The notes: a model not told the origin generated them from the sequence alone. A DNA stretch of 64,000 bases from Effusibacillus dendaii (GCF_015097055.1 NZ_AP023366.1:1736001-1800000), one strand, 5' to 3'; positions 1 through 9,225 are shown, numbered from the stretch's first letter. A program made the numbers and translations.

Positions 1-2
1 AA

Positions 3-1244
3 TTGAAAACGGTTACCGCATACGTGATTATGACGGACAAACCGGAACTGCCCGCGACCAGCCTGTCACCCGTCTATTCTTATGAACAGTTGTTGGCACA
101 AAGCGACGATGGTTATCAATACCCCGATCTGGATGAACAAACACCAATGGGCATGTGTTATACATCTGCCACGACCGGTAATCCGAAAGGGGTTGTCTAC
201 ACCCACCGCAGTACTTACATGCACAGTATGACACTTGGCTTGGCCGATACCATGGCGCTTTCCGAATCGGATACAGTCATGCCGATTGTTCCCATGTTCC
301 ATGTCAATGCATGGGGTATGCCGTTTGCTTCCGTCTGGTTTGGCTCCAAACAGGTACTGCCCGGTCAGGCCCCCACACCTGACGTTTTGCTTGATTTGAT
401 TGAGCAGGAAAAAGTTACCATTACAGCAGGCGTCCCAACGGTTTGGCTGGGTGTTTTGCAACTGCTTGAAAAAGGGGATCGTACACGTAACGTTTCCAGC
501 CTGCGGGCCGTTGTTTGTGGCGGTTCTGCCGCTCCGCGCGGAATTATCCAAACATATGAGGAAAAATACGGAATTCCGTTCCTGCATGCGTACGGCATGA
601 CCGAATCGAGTCCCGTCGTAACCGTGTCCCGCCTGAAAAGCTATCAGCAGGATCTTCCCTACGAGCAAAAACTGGATATTCGGGCAAAACAAGGCCTTCT
701 GGTGCCCGGTTTGGAAGCTCGCGTGTACGGCCAAAACGGCGATGTGAAATGGGACGGCCAAGAAATGGGAGAACTGTGGCTGCGCGGCCCCTGGATTGCC
801 GATGAGTACTATAAAGACGAGCGAAGCAAAGAAACATTTGTTGATGGTTGGTATCATTCTGGCGATGTGGCGGTCATCGATTCGGAAGGCACAATAAAAT
901 TGGTCGACCGTACAAAAGACCTGGTGAAAAGCGGCGGCGAATGGATTTCTTCCGTTGATTTGGAGAACGCTTTGATGGCTCATCCAGCTGTCTTTGAAGC
1001 AAGCGTCATCGGCGTACCGCATCCGAAATGGGATGAACGCCCGCTGGCATTTGTGGTCTTGAAAGAAGCATACAAAGGAAAAGTGGAAAAAGAGGAATTT
1101 TTCAGCTACCTGCAAGAACGGTTCGCAAAATGGTGGGTACCGGACGATGTCGTGTTCATCGAGGAAATCCCCAAATCGTCTGTCGGCAAGTTTCTGAAAC
1201 GGACGCTGCGCGACCAATACGTCGACTATCTGACAAAATCCTAA
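3..1244 (+). CDS. Long-chain/medium-chain acyl-CoA synthetase, 5' end cut by the window edge
   Basis: An adenylate-forming enzyme that activates a fatty acid with ATP and CoA. The 413 visible residues are the C-terminal three quarters of a family that is usually about 540 long, so the reading frame certainly continues upstream of base 1; the TTG at base 3 is only the first possible start codon. Visible motifs in order are the AMP-binding P-loop (YTSATTGNPKG, about residue 53), the GMTE motif near 198, YHSGD near 284, the hinge region DRTKDLVKSGGEW near 302, and the C-terminal lysine in SVGKF near 395. All catalytic motifs are intact. The exact chain-length specificity cannot be read from the sequence. 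A shared hairpin terminator separates it from the converging transporter gene. Confidence 0.9.
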   Translation: MKTVTAYVIMTDKPELPATSLSPVYSYEQLLAQSDDGYQYPDLDEQTPMGMCYTSATTGNPKGVVYTHRSTYMHSMTLGLADTMALSESDTVMPIVPMFHVNAWGMPFASVWFGSKQVLPGQAPTPDVLLDLIEQEKVTITAGVPTVWLGVLQLLEKGDRTRNVSSLRAVVCGGSAAPRGIIQTYEEKYGIPFLHAYGMTESSPVVTVSRLKSYQQDLPYEQKLDIRAKQGLLVPGLEARVYGQNGDVKWDGQEMGELWLRGPWIADEYYKDERSKETFVDGWYHSGDVAVIDSEGTIKLVDRTKDLVKSGGEWISSVDLENALMAHPAVFEASVIGVPHPKWDERPLAFVVLKEAYKGKVEKEEFFSYLQERFAKWWVPDDVVFIEEIPKSSVGKFLKRTLRDQYVDYLTKS

Positions 1245-1282
1245 AAACCTGGCTTTCGGCCTAGCCTCGACCGCAAAACGAA

Positions 1283-1333
1283 AAGAACTGCCCGCAGCGT
1301 GCCCATACAGCGCCTCGTCGGCAGTTCTTTTTT
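1283..1333. terminator. Bidirectional terminator between acyl-CoA synthetase and MFS gene
   Basis: AAGAACTGCC and GGCAGTTCTT form a perfect 10-bp stem around a loop of about 27 bases, followed by a T run on the plus strand and preceded by an A-rich run. It can serve both converging genes. Confidence 0.75.
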
Positions 1334-1339
1334 CTTCAC

Positions 1340-2575
1340 TTATACTTCTCTCTGATATTCTGTTCTACCTACAGGGATGGGAGAGTGAGCCGGCGGACGC
1401 AATCTCATCGCGAATGGCACGGCGATCAGAAACATCAGTGCGGCAAACAAAAACGCACTGGGGAAACCGCCCACCCGATCAATCAAATAACCGGCGATTC
1501 CGGGTCCCAACAGCTGTCCTACCGCGAAAAACACGGTCACATATCCAAGTGACGCTCCCATAAAAACGGGACGCACCTGATCGGTTGAGGATGCCTGTAT
1601 CAGGGAAAGCATACCGCCAACAGTAAATCCGATAATAATTTGAGACGTCAAGAATCCTAAAAAACCGGGAGCCAGAACAGGGATTAACATCCCGACCGTC
1701 GTGATTGCCAAACCAACTACCAACGCCAGCCTCCTGCCAATTTTATCAGAAACATATCCCCATACTGGCCCGCTGGTAATCGAAATCAACCCTCCCAACG
1801 CGACGATTTGCCCTGCTGCTGCCGGGTCGATTTGCCGTTCAACCATAAATCCGAACAAAAATGTCATGCAAACCATATAGGGCAGCCCGTTAAAAAAGTA
1901 AATCACTGCAACGAGCAATACTTCCTTTTTCTTGTATACTTCACGAAAAGCATCCTGCCTGGTCACTCCTACCCTTTTCTGCAGCTCTGGCGGGTTGCGG
2001 AGAATCACTGCCGCCAGCAGAGTGATGCAGCAGGCAATCAGACCGAACAAGATCCATGGCACTCGCCATCCCCACCGTGGGAACGAATCGATCAAAAATG
2101 GAATCAGGTAGCCATTCAACAGACTTCCAATCCCCGCTCCGCTGCCTATAAATCCGATCACGACACCTCTTTTATTGGGAAACCACCCCACCAACAGCGC
2201 CACGAGAGGAGTAAAGATCATCGCCGTACCGACACCTGCCAGAAGCATCATCGTGAAGCTCCATGCATAGAAGGACAGCAGACCAAGCCCCAACAAACTG
2301 AGACTGACCAAAGTACTGCCCCATAAAACGACCCGCTTCGCCCCCCATTTTGCCGTCATTGCGCCAGCAAACATTACCATGCTGAGATAACCTGACGCTG
2401 TGGCAGTTCCTAACAACCCCGCCTGTCCGTAGGAAAGCCGCATATCGTTCATCATAAACGGCATGATGACCCCGTAAGCAAACCGCGCAAAACCTAATGC
2501 AGCCACATTCAGCAGTATCCCAACAATCACGAACCACCAACTGGCGGCCCTATTGTCTCCTGTCAAATTGCTCAT
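1340..2575 (-). CDS. MFS transporter, YbfB/YjiJ-like
   Basis: A 411-residue integral membrane protein with about twelve hydrophobic segments and a central cytoplasmic loop near residue 200 (NPPELQKRVGVTRQ). The loop 2-3 signature is degenerate (AKWGAKRVVLWG), and the repeat-2 equivalent is GYVSDKIGRRLA. The overall pattern, with ALGFARFAYGVIMPFM in helix 1, resembles the YbfB/YjiJ group of the major facilitator superfamily, whose substrates are mostly unknown. The start ATG is preceded by GGGAGGG at a good distance. It stands alone, converging on the acyl-CoA synthetase gene and divergent from the flavoenzyme gene. Substrate is not inferable. Confidence 0.85.
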   Translation of the reverse strand: MSNLTGDNRAASWWFVIVGILLNVAALGFARFAYGVIMPFMMNDMRLSYGQAGLLGTATASGYLSMVMFAGAMTAKWGAKRVVLWGSTLVSLSLLGLGLLSFYAWSFTMMLLAGVGTAMIFTPLVALLVGWFPNKRGVVIGFIGSGAGIGSLLNGYLIPFLIDSFPRWGWRVPWILFGLIACCITLLAAVILRNPPELQKRVGVTRQDAFREVYKKKEVLLVAVIYFFNGLPYMVCMTFLFGFMVERQIDPAAAGQIVALGGLISITSGPVWGYVSDKIGRRLALVVGLAITTVGMLIPVLAPGFLGFLTSQIIIGFTVGGMLSLIQASSTDQVRPVFMGASLGYVTVFFAVGQLLGPGIAGYLIDRVGGFPSAFLFAALMFLIAVPFAMRLRPPAHSPIPVGRTEYQREV

Positions 2576-2749
2576 CGTCTCCCTCCCGCCCGCGCTTCCA
2601 CTGCGTTCTGATCATCTGTAAAAAATGAATAAATGCTCATTTATTTTATGTTCCTGAATATTCGATCATGTTTTTTGAACTCCTCCCCGTTTTTTCAGAA
2701 AAGTTTGTGTTATGATCGAACTATCCGGATTGAGGAGGAGAACGGAAGA

Positions 2750-3721
2750 ATGCAGAACCGTGTTTGTGAACTGTTAAACATTCGTTACCCGGTAATTGAA
2801 GGCGGTCTCGCTTATGTGGGAAACGGAGCTCTTGCAGCAGCCGTATCCAACGGGGGCGGCTTCGGACAGGTCGGCGTGGCCGGTCGCTCCGTCGACAATT
2901 TTAAAGAAGAGGTACATATTGCGGCCGAATCAACCGACAAACCGTTCGGGGTCAATCTGCCGCTGAGTGAGCACTCTGACATCACGCGTTACGTAGAAGC
3001 CATCTTGGAAGTAAAGGATTCCATCAAGGCGGTCAGCATTTCAGCCGGCAACCCGAAGCCACTGGTTCCGCTTTTTAAACAAGCAGGCCTGAAAGTCATG
3101 ATCATGACCGCTTCCATAAAGCATTCGTTGAAAGCGCAAGAGTTGGGAGCTGACCTGATTGTTTGCGAGGGATTTGAGGCAGGTGGACATAACAGTCCGC
3201 TGGAAATGACCTTATTCACGATTCTGCCGCAAGTCACACGGGCTGTAACGGTGCCGGTTGTAGCTGCCGGAGCCATTTCAAACGGACAGGGCGTCGCCGC
3301 CGCTTTTGCATTGGGGGCAGAAGGTGTCCAACTGGGCACCCGATTCGTCGCGACAAAAGAATGCCAGGCGCATGACAATTACAAACAAATGCTGCTTGCT
3401 GCCAAAGATGACGCGACAGTCGTGCTGGAGCGAAGTATGGGACGTGTCTTGCGCGTATTGAAAAATCCGTTTGCTGAAAAAATCGTTGAATTTGAAAAAT
3501 CGAATCCGACCGTTGAAGAGCTGCTCCCTTATATTCGAGGCACAAACAACCGTGTGGCGGCCATTGAAGGGCGGGTCGAGGAAGGCTGGATGAACTGCGG
3601 ACAAGGTGTTGGCATGATCAACTCCATTGAAAGCGCGACAGACGTCGTGAAGAATCTGATGCAGGAAGCACAGGATGTGATTGCTTCTCTGCAACGGATC
3701 AACCCCTTGTTCCAACCCTAG
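2750..3721 (+). CDS. Nitronate monooxygenase / FabK-like FMN oxidoreductase
   Basis: A 323-residue TIM-barrel flavoprotein of the 2-nitropropane dioxygenase superfamily. The N-terminus (LLNIRYPVIEGGLAYVGNG) and the segment CEGFEAGGHNSP near residue 145, which holds the family's conserved glycine-histidine pair, are diagnostic; VVAAGAISNGQGVAAAFALGAEGVQLGTRF is the FMN phosphate-binding strand-loop. I chose the ATG at 2750 because GAGGAGG lies just upstream; the frame is open for 39 more codons but these look non-coding. The family includes nitronate monooxygenases and enoyl-ACP reductase II (FabK); sequence reading alone does not decide between them. It is monocistronic, ending in a UUCG-loop terminator. 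Confidence 0.85.
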   Translation: MQNRVCELLNIRYPVIEGGLAYVGNGALAAAVSNGGGFGQVGVAGRSVDNFKEEVHIAAESTDKPFGVNLPLSEHSDITRYVEAILEVKDSIKAVSISAGNPKPLVPLFKQAGLKVMIMTASIKHSLKAQELGADLIVCEGFEAGGHNSPLEMTLFTILPQVTRAVTVPVVAAGAISNGQGVAAAFALGAEGVQLGTRFVATKECQAHDNYKQMLLAAKDDATVVLERSMGRVLRVLKNPFAEKIVEFEKSNPTVEELLPYIRGTNNRVAAIEGRVEEGWMNCGQGVGMINSIESATDVVKNLMQEAQDVIASLQRINPLFQP

Positions 3722-3771
3722 CTCAACCTGCCCCGGCCGGCAAAGGGGTTCACCCTATCCTGACTGTGCAC

Positions 3772-3808
3772 AAAATGCTGGACTTCGGTCTAGCATTTTT
3801 CTTTTTTT
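3772..3808 (+). terminator. Rho-independent terminator with TTCG loop
   Basis: AAATGCTGGAC, TTCG loop, GTCTAGCATTT, then a long T-rich tail. It follows the flavoenzyme gene by about 50 bases. Confidence 0.85.
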
Positions 3809-3880
3809 TCGTTGCAAGGTTTATATTCTTCCAAATCGGTTAACTCTAGTGAATGTAATACCAATGTGGGAGGAGAAACC

Positions 3881-4558
3881 ATGAAAACGAAAAAAACGTA
3901 TTTACTTGCCTTGCTTGTGTTGATGGCCAGTCTGTTTCTGCCCTCGTCGATAACATTGACACAGGCAAAAGATGTGTGCGATTGCCATAAACAATCGCTG
4001 CAGTCCGCTCTTGCATCCCGTTCCGGTTTTTCAACTTGGCAAAACAAGGAGCCTTTTGTTTCGCATCAAATCAAGGCTGGGGATACCCTATCCGGCTTGG
4101 CCCAACTTTATGGCACAGATATCGCAACCCTGATCGCCATGAACAGTGTTACAGATCCTCGCGCTTTACAAATCGGTCAAACGCTGACAATCCCCAAATC
4201 GTTAAAACAACAGCAAATTCCGGCTGTGATGAGTACTGATAAAATTATGAATTTCAATTTGACTGCTTACACAGCGGGACCGGAGTCTACCGGCAAATAT
4301 CCGGGCCATCCGGGATACGGCATTACATCAACAGGCACACGAGCTACAGAAGGACGCACCATTGCCGTTGACCCACATGTCATTCCGTATGGCACAAAGG
4401 TCTATATTGAGGGCGTTGGCATCCGCACAGCAGAAGATACGGGCGGTGCAATCAACGGCAACCGAATTGACGTATATATGGAGGATCTCGGACAAGCCCT
4501 CCGATTCGGGGTCAAGAAAAATGTGCGCGTCTATGTACTTTCATCTCCGAATGGATAA
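3881..4558 (+). CDS. Secreted LysM and 3D-domain cell-wall protein (YocH/YabE-like)
   Basis: A 225-residue exported protein. Residues 1-27 are a clear signal peptide (MKTKKTYLLALLVLMASLFL then an Ala cleavage region). One LysM peptidoglycan-binding module follows at about 64-107 (IKAGDTLSGLAQLYGTDIATL and GQTLTIP). A C-terminal 3D domain covers about 125-223, with the three conserved aspartates in AVDP, AEDTGG and RIDVYM that give the domain its name and form the acid site of a lytic-transglycosylase-like fold. B. subtilis YocH and YabE have this architecture and act in wall turnover or resuscitation. The start is fixed by GGGAGGAGAAACC before ATG 3881. It is probably a single-gene unit. Confidence 0.88.
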   Translation: MKTKKTYLLALLVLMASLFLPSSITLTQAKDVCDCHKQSLQSALASRSGFSTWQNKEPFVSHQIKAGDTLSGLAQLYGTDIATLIAMNSVTDPRALQIGQTLTIPKSLKQQQIPAVMSTDKIMNFNLTAYTAGPESTGKYPGHPGYGITSTGTRATEGRTIAVDPHVIPYGTKVYIEGVGIRTAEDTGGAINGNRIDVYMEDLGQALRFGVKKNVRVYVLSSPNG

Positions 4559-4661
4559 AAGGTTTTAGCATGCTAGTTTTTGGACAATATGATAAATGCA
4601 GTTAATCGTCATATAGTAAAGATACACACTTCCATTTGACAACCAGAAAGGAGAAAACCGT

Positions 4662-5699
4662 ATGATCACAATTGAAAACGTGATCCGCTCGGAGCAGAAG
4701 GGGCGGATCATCTACCAGGGAAATTTGATGTCCCAGCATGCAGACGCCCTCTCGACGATCCCTTTGTATAACCACCCGGACGGAACCGGGTACCAAAGAC
4801 CGTTTGACAGCAACCGCGCGTTGGCGTACGCCCATTACCTGGAACAACCCAATGCCTGCTTAACACCCATTATCTTGAATGCGGACGGAAAATGGACATT
4901 CGAACCTTACGAGGGTTCGACCAATTTCGGACGGTTGGTCTGTCAAGGACCAGCACGAGTAATTGACGGCCAGCATCGGTTAGGGGGAATTGACAAGTTT
5001 CACCGTCAACTGCTGCACGAAACCTCTTTACCCGTTCCGTTTCTCGCGTTTCATGTACTGTATCCGGAAGAAGAAATGTCGATTTTTGATACCATTAATA
5101 CGAATCAAGTAGGTCTGACGAAATCTTTACTTGTTTACTTGAAAAGAGACCGCGAAGAATATGCACGGATCGCAATCGACCTTGCGGAACGCAGCGATTC
5201 CCCATTTTACAATCTGGTTGTCGTGGTCACCAAGAAAACGACCGACCGACCGTTTACGCTCGATCATTTAAAACGCGCTTGCGAAATGATTCTGACAGCC
5301 AGTCCGTTTGAACAGCTGAGCATCGAACAGAAGCGGCTTGCAATCACCATTTATTTTCGGGAAATCAGCCGCGTTTTTGAAGAAGCCTGGCATTCCAAAA
5401 CGGCGTTTAAACTGCGCAGTGTAATGGGATTGTTAAGCTGCGCCGCTGTCGGCCGCAATATTCTGGAAGCCGCTTGGAATTCGGAACAGGGCTGGTTTGA
5501 CGAAGGGGAAATTAAACGGCTGGTTTGGAAAATGCACACGTTCGACTGGTCCCGCACCGGCCAAATCCGCTATGCATCCGGTATCCCCGGTCAGCGGTAC
5601 GTATCGCAGGTACTCCATTATATGGTGTTTGAGACGCCTATTAAAGCGAAAGAACCCATGCCAGCACCGAAATTTAACATAGAAGAGCAAGTCGGTTAG
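4662..5699 (+). CDS. Orphan DGQHR-domain protein (DndB-like)
   Basis: A 345-residue soluble protein carrying DGQHR at residues 102-106, followed by a stretch typical of the DndB/DGQHR family (PVPFLAFHVL, MSIFDTINTNQVG). In DNA phosphorothioation systems DndB is a repressor of the dnd operon, and DGQHR proteins also occur in other defence-linked settings. Here no dndA, dndC, dndD, dndE or restriction gene is adjacent: the neighbours are a cell-wall protein and the nnr metabolic gene. AAGGAG precedes the start ATG at normal distance. A strong hairpin terminator follows, so it is transcribed alone. Its role outside a dnd operon is unknown; the family call rests on the motif and overall pattern. 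Confidence 0.75.
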   Translation: MITIENVIRSEQKGRIIYQGNLMSQHADALSTIPLYNHPDGTGYQRPFDSNRALAYAHYLEQPNACLTPIILNADGKWTFEPYEGSTNFGRLVCQGPARVIDGQHRLGGIDKFHRQLLHETSLPVPFLAFHVLYPEEEMSIFDTINTNQVGLTKSLLVYLKRDREEYARIAIDLAERSDSPFYNLVVVVTKKTTDRPFTLDHLKRACEMILTASPFEQLSIEQKRLAITIYFREISRVFEEAWHSKTAFKLRSVMGLLSCAAVGRNILEAAWNSEQGWFDEGEIKRLVWKMHTFDWSRTGQIRYASGIPGQRYVSQVLHYMVFETPIKAKEPMPAPKFNIEEQVG

Positions 5700-5706
5700 C
5701 ATTCAG

Positions 5707-5745
5707 ACCGGGTACCGCTTACGAAACGGCGCACCCGGTTTTTTA
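5707..5745. terminator. Bidirectional terminator after DndB-like gene and nnr
   Basis: ACCGGGT and ACCCGGT form the stem with a T run on the plus strand. The converging nnr gene ends inside the T tract. Confidence 0.75.
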
Positions 5746-7278
5746 TGTGAGAAAATGGATCAGATCCCCTGCCAAAAGGGCGTTTTGCCCGATTTTTTCT
5801 GCCGCCTGATCACCTGCCCGGCCATGCAGCCAGACACCCAAGCAGGCAGCCTGCTTTGCTTCATGTCCTTGTGCAAGTAACCCCGCGATCAGACCGGCCA
5901 ATACATCGCCCATACCGCCTGTGGCCATTCCAGGATTGCCTGTAGTATTCACAAAAGCGGTTCCGTCCGGAGTGGCAATGACTGTTTGCGCCCCTTTCAG
6001 CACTAACGTCACACCGAATTCCACTGCATATTGTGTGGCGGTCCCAATCCGGTCTGCTTGGATTTCCCGCACGGACAGATTCATAAGTCGGCTCATTTCT
6101 CCCGGATGCGGAGTCAGGACGGTCGCCGCCTGACGGCGCGGCCACTTTTGCAGATGATCGGCGAGCATGTTCAACCCATCCGCATCAATCACCAACGGAC
6201 AGGCAGCCCCCTCCCAGAGCGCCTTCATCCAGTCAAAGTCTTCTGAAAATCGGCCAATGCCAGGCCCGATCACCACCGCCTGTTTGCCTTCCATCAGTGC
6301 CAGAAGCTCATGCGGGGACACAGCCGACCAATCGCCTCTTTTCTCATCGGCAACCCCCGCCAGCATGGCTTCCGGTACATGCCCGATCAACGATTCCAGC
6401 AGATGGTCTGGCACAGCCCAAGTGACCAGCCCGCAGCCGGAGCGAAGTGCCGCTTTTGTACATAAGATGCCGGCTCCGCTCATGCGCCGCGATCCTGCCG
6501 CCACCAGCACATGTCCATACGTTCCTTTATGCGTATTTGGTTGGCGCGGTCTTGCGGGATCGACACCCAATCGTTCCCGCAGCGTGTGTTCATATAACAA
6601 AAACGTTTTGACACCGAGTTGATCCGCCAATCCGGCGGGAATTCCGATCGGAACCACGGTCAATTGTCCGGCCGCCCCGATTCCCGGTTGCTGCACCAGA
6701 CCCCTTTTTGGAAATGCAAACGTGATCGTATGTTCGGCCCGTATACAGGGAGCGTTCAGCGATCCATTGTCCGCGTCCAGTCCGCTTGGAATATCGACTG
6801 CCAAAATCGGCAGACCGCTCTTGTTCGCCTCCCGAATCAAAGCGGCATACGGCCCGCGCGGGGCTCCTTTGCTGCCAGTCCCAAGCAAGCCATCCAGCAC
6901 CGCATCAAAACGCTGCCATTCGATCGTATCCGGTTGATACAACTGGCAGGAAATCCCCAATCTGACAGCGATATCCCGCTGTACCGCCGCATCTCCCCGC
7001 AATGTTTCGGGCGGCTCCGCATAGACAACTTCGGCATGATGCCCCCACTCAGCCAGATGTCTGGCGGCCACCACTGCGTCCGCTCCATTGTTTCCCTTGC
7101 CGGCCAGAATCAGCCAACGCCCTTTCCGATCCGCTCCCGCCCGTTTGGCAAAATAGTCGGCTGCCACCCGGGCCGTTTCCCGCCCCGCATTTTCCATCAG
7201 GACAAGCGCCGGGATGCCGATTTTGTCAATCGTATGATGATCCAGTTGCCGCATCTCTTGTGAGGTTACTACGTGCAT
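5743..7278 (-). CDS. nnr: Bifunctional NAD(P)HX epimerase/dehydratase
   Basis: A 511-residue fusion that repairs hydrated NAD(P)H. The N-terminal YjeF_N domain (about 1-215) epimerises NAD(P)HX: MENAGR near residue 28 and GKGNNGADAVVAARHL near 59. The C-terminal ribokinase-like domain (about 235-510) is the ADP/ATP-dependent dehydratase: GPGIGR, LTPHPGEMSRL and the signature NTTGNPGMATGGMGDVLAG near 455. The epimerase loop is NNGAD rather than the usual NNGGDG, a mild variation. Start ATG 7278 has AAAGGAG in front and lies 12 bases downstream of the alpha/beta hydrolase stop, so the two form an operon. Length equals that of typical bacterial fusions. Confidence 0.95.
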   Translation of the reverse strand: MHVVTSQEMRQLDHHTIDKIGIPALVLMENAGRETARVAADYFAKRAGADRKGRWLILAGKGNNGADAVVAARHLAEWGHHAEVVYAEPPETLRGDAAVQRDIAVRLGISCQLYQPDTIEWQRFDAVLDGLLGTGSKGAPRGPYAALIREANKSGLPILAVDIPSGLDADNGSLNAPCIRAEHTITFAFPKRGLVQQPGIGAAGQLTVVPIGIPAGLADQLGVKTFLLYEHTLRERLGVDPARPRQPNTHKGTYGHVLVAAGSRRMSGAGILCTKAALRSGCGLVTWAVPDHLLESLIGHVPEAMLAGVADEKRGDWSAVSPHELLALMEGKQAVVIGPGIGRFSEDFDWMKALWEGAACPLVIDADGLNMLADHLQKWPRRQAATVLTPHPGEMSRLMNLSVREIQADRIGTATQYAVEFGVTLVLKGAQTVIATPDGTAFVNTTGNPGMATGGMGDVLAGLIAGLLAQGHEAKQAACLGVWLHGRAGDQAAEKIGQNALLAGDLIHFLT

Positions 7279-7290
7279 ATCTGTACTCCT

Positions 7291-8391
7291 TTATGAAAAT
7301 TCAGCCGGTACCTGATTGCTCCGCAAAATGATCCGCAGCGTAGAGTTTAGTGTGGCCGGGTCACGCGTAAAGGAACTGTGGTTCACCGCATGACTCACCA
7401 GTTCGATATGCTTCCCTCCATATGGAAAACGCTGCGTTTGCGGATTCTTCTCCGCCAGGATCCAGACGGCTTTGCCAGCAGACAGTAAATTTTGCAAAAC
7501 GGTGCTCGTTTTCGCGTGTTTTTGCATGCCGAGAATCGGGCAATCCCCGCTTTGCGCTTCAAATCCCGAACTGACCAAATACAAAATCGATTTGCGGTAG
7601 TAAGGAACTGTCGGATCTTCCCGTTCCAGTTCATCACTTAAAGTATACAGGAAAAATCGTCTCAACAGGTGGCGTTCGATCGCCCGCGCGTAGGATTCCT
7701 CAAACAGCTTAACCGTGCAGGCGGGCGCGTATAAACTGCAGGTTCCGATTTTCAGATGGAGGTAGAGGTTTATCTTTTTCTCCAACAATTGTTTCAAAAA
7801 CGAAGCCAGTACAATGGAACCGGCGCTGTGCCCTACCAAGTGCAGTTCCGCCTGCACGTTCATCTTGCGAAGCGCCTGCGTCAGCAACGTAAAAAACCGC
7901 CAACCGCCGCCATCAGCAAATACCTTTTCGGCGCGCCGTTTCATCATCTCCCACGGTTCAGGAAACAAACGGGCGACCTCTTCCAATATTTCATCGATCA
8001 ACGGTTCCCCGTCGGAAATCAACTCCAGTCGGTTGTTCTTCATCAGCGTCAAATGTTCACCGATTATCTCTTGCAGCGAAGACTGCCAAATGAAAAAAAC
8101 CGGATAAATTCCATTTGCCAAAAACATTTTATGGTGAGTTCTCGTCAGCTCCCCCGCCTCGTTTTCGGTCACCAAAGCGCCATGACAATAAAACAGCAGC
8201 CGATTGGGGCCCGGTGTACTGCGAAAATAAGCGAGTATCGAGCGTACAATCTGTTTCAACTGCGCTTCTGAGCTTTGGAAAATTCCCGTCCTGGAAAGCC
8301 GCCCGTCCTCTTCCGTATTGACCACAAATGAACTGAGATCGACAAAATCGGGCGACGGTTCGTTGCGTCTCCGTGCAGACCGTCGAATCAT
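7291..8391 (-). CDS. Alpha/beta-hydrolase-fold protein of unknown substrate
   Basis: A 366-residue protein with no signal peptide. It has the features of a serine hydrolase: FYCHGALV near residue 68 as an oxyanion-type segment, the nucleophile elbow GHSAG near 188, and a late histidine in VSHAVNHSSF near 340. The middle is charged and helical. It does not match any named esterase that I recognise. ATG 8391 follows GGTGAGCGC. It is the first gene of a two-gene operon with nnr, which suggests housekeeping rather than secreted function, but no substrate can be inferred. Confidence 0.7.
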   Translation of the reverse strand: MIRRSARRRNEPSPDFVDLSSFVVNTEEDGRLSRTGIFQSSEAQLKQIVRSILAYFRSTPGPNRLLFYCHGALVTENEAGELTRTHHKMFLANGIYPVFFIWQSSLQEIIGEHLTLMKNNRLELISDGEPLIDEILEEVARLFPEPWEMMKRRAEKVFADGGGWRFFTLLTQALRKMNVQAELHLVGHSAGSIVLASFLKQLLEKKINLYLHLKIGTCSLYAPACTVKLFEESYARAIERHLLRRFFLYTLSDELEREDPTVPYYRKSILYLVSSGFEAQSGDCPILGMQKHAKTSTVLQNLLSAGKAVWILAEKNPQTQRFPYGGKHIELVSHAVNHSSFTRDPATLNSTLRIILRSNQVPAEFS

Positions 8392-8564
8392 GCGCTCACC
8401 TCATATTACGGGTTTTATTGCATTCTATTCGTCTGCCGGAGGAAAAAGCCTCCTGGTTTCGCTTATTATGTCTATTCCGTTGTCAACTGGAAACATTTTT
8501 GCATTGTGGCAAAGCTGGAAAGTGAGTACGATCTTATTACCAAAATCTACTCCGGGTGATAACG

Positions 8565-9201
8565 ATGAAACGTACTGCAGCAGTTTTCGGCGGCCTGCTC
8601 GTAGCAGGCAATTTGATAACGACACCTGTCGCCCCGATGAAGCGGTCTCCCGCGCACAAGCTGCCGTTGTGATCAATCGCATTCTCCACCACATGCCGAA
8701 AACGGTAATGGGCTATACGGTGAATTTTTCTCCCTCTGATACGCTTTCCTACCACTCGGTGCAAACGTACGGTTCGAATTTGGCGCAAACTGCCATATTC
8801 GGCTACACGTATGACGCATCAGGCAATCTGATTCAACAAGGCAACCAGGATTCCACCCTCCAAGAGTCCCTGCAGCAAAAAATCATGCCTGAACTGTCGA
8901 TTAACAACCAGTACAATTCCACGCTGGCCGGCAATCTATTATCCAACCAAACGGCGCAAGAGAACTGATCCAAAATTAGCAAGCGGAGCTGCGCAATAAA
9001 AACTATGCTGCAGCAAAGGAAACCACATACACGTATACCGATTCACAAAACATATCCCACACGGTCTGGATGGAAGATCATCAAAGTCTGTATTACAAAC
9101 TGGATCTTGTTGCCCGTTACGACATTCGAGGCATCGGCATCTGGCGGCTCGGACTGGAAGACGCCCCGTTTCGGGACACGATTGCCAATTGGCAGAAGTA
9201 A
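8565..9201 (+). pseudogene. Decayed SLH/GH18 glycosidase gene
   Basis: Three pieces in three frames reconstruct one exported glycosidase. From ATG 8565 a signal peptide reads MKRTAAVFGGLLVAGNLITT and soon hits a stop. In a second frame (about 8630-8968) follow the tail of an S-layer homology repeat (EAVSRAQAAVVINRIL) and the start of a GH18 barrel (MGYTVNFSPSDTLSYHSV, FGYTYDASGNLIQQG). A further shift and an in-frame TAG (about 8965-8980) precede ELRNKNYA. Then about 180 residues of the barrel, including the DxxDxE-type active site, are missing, and the GH18 C-terminus resumes (HTVWMEDHQSL, GIGIWRLGLED) and stops at 9201. At least two frameshifts, one nonsense codon and one large deletion make it non-functional. 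Confidence 0.8.
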
Positions 9202-9225
9202 AAGACAGACATTGGGGAAGAACGT

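Noticed and set aside
66-1217. 383-codon open frame antisense to the acyl-CoA synthetase
   Set aside because: It is the mirror of a clearly conserved gene, has no recognisable domain, and is cysteine- and phenylalanine-rich in the manner of antisense frames.
8318-8564. Coding extension of the SLH/GH18 remnant upstream of 8565
   Set aside because: The open frame overlaps the hydrolase gene start and has no protein-like character; the signal peptide at 8565 is the natural beginning.
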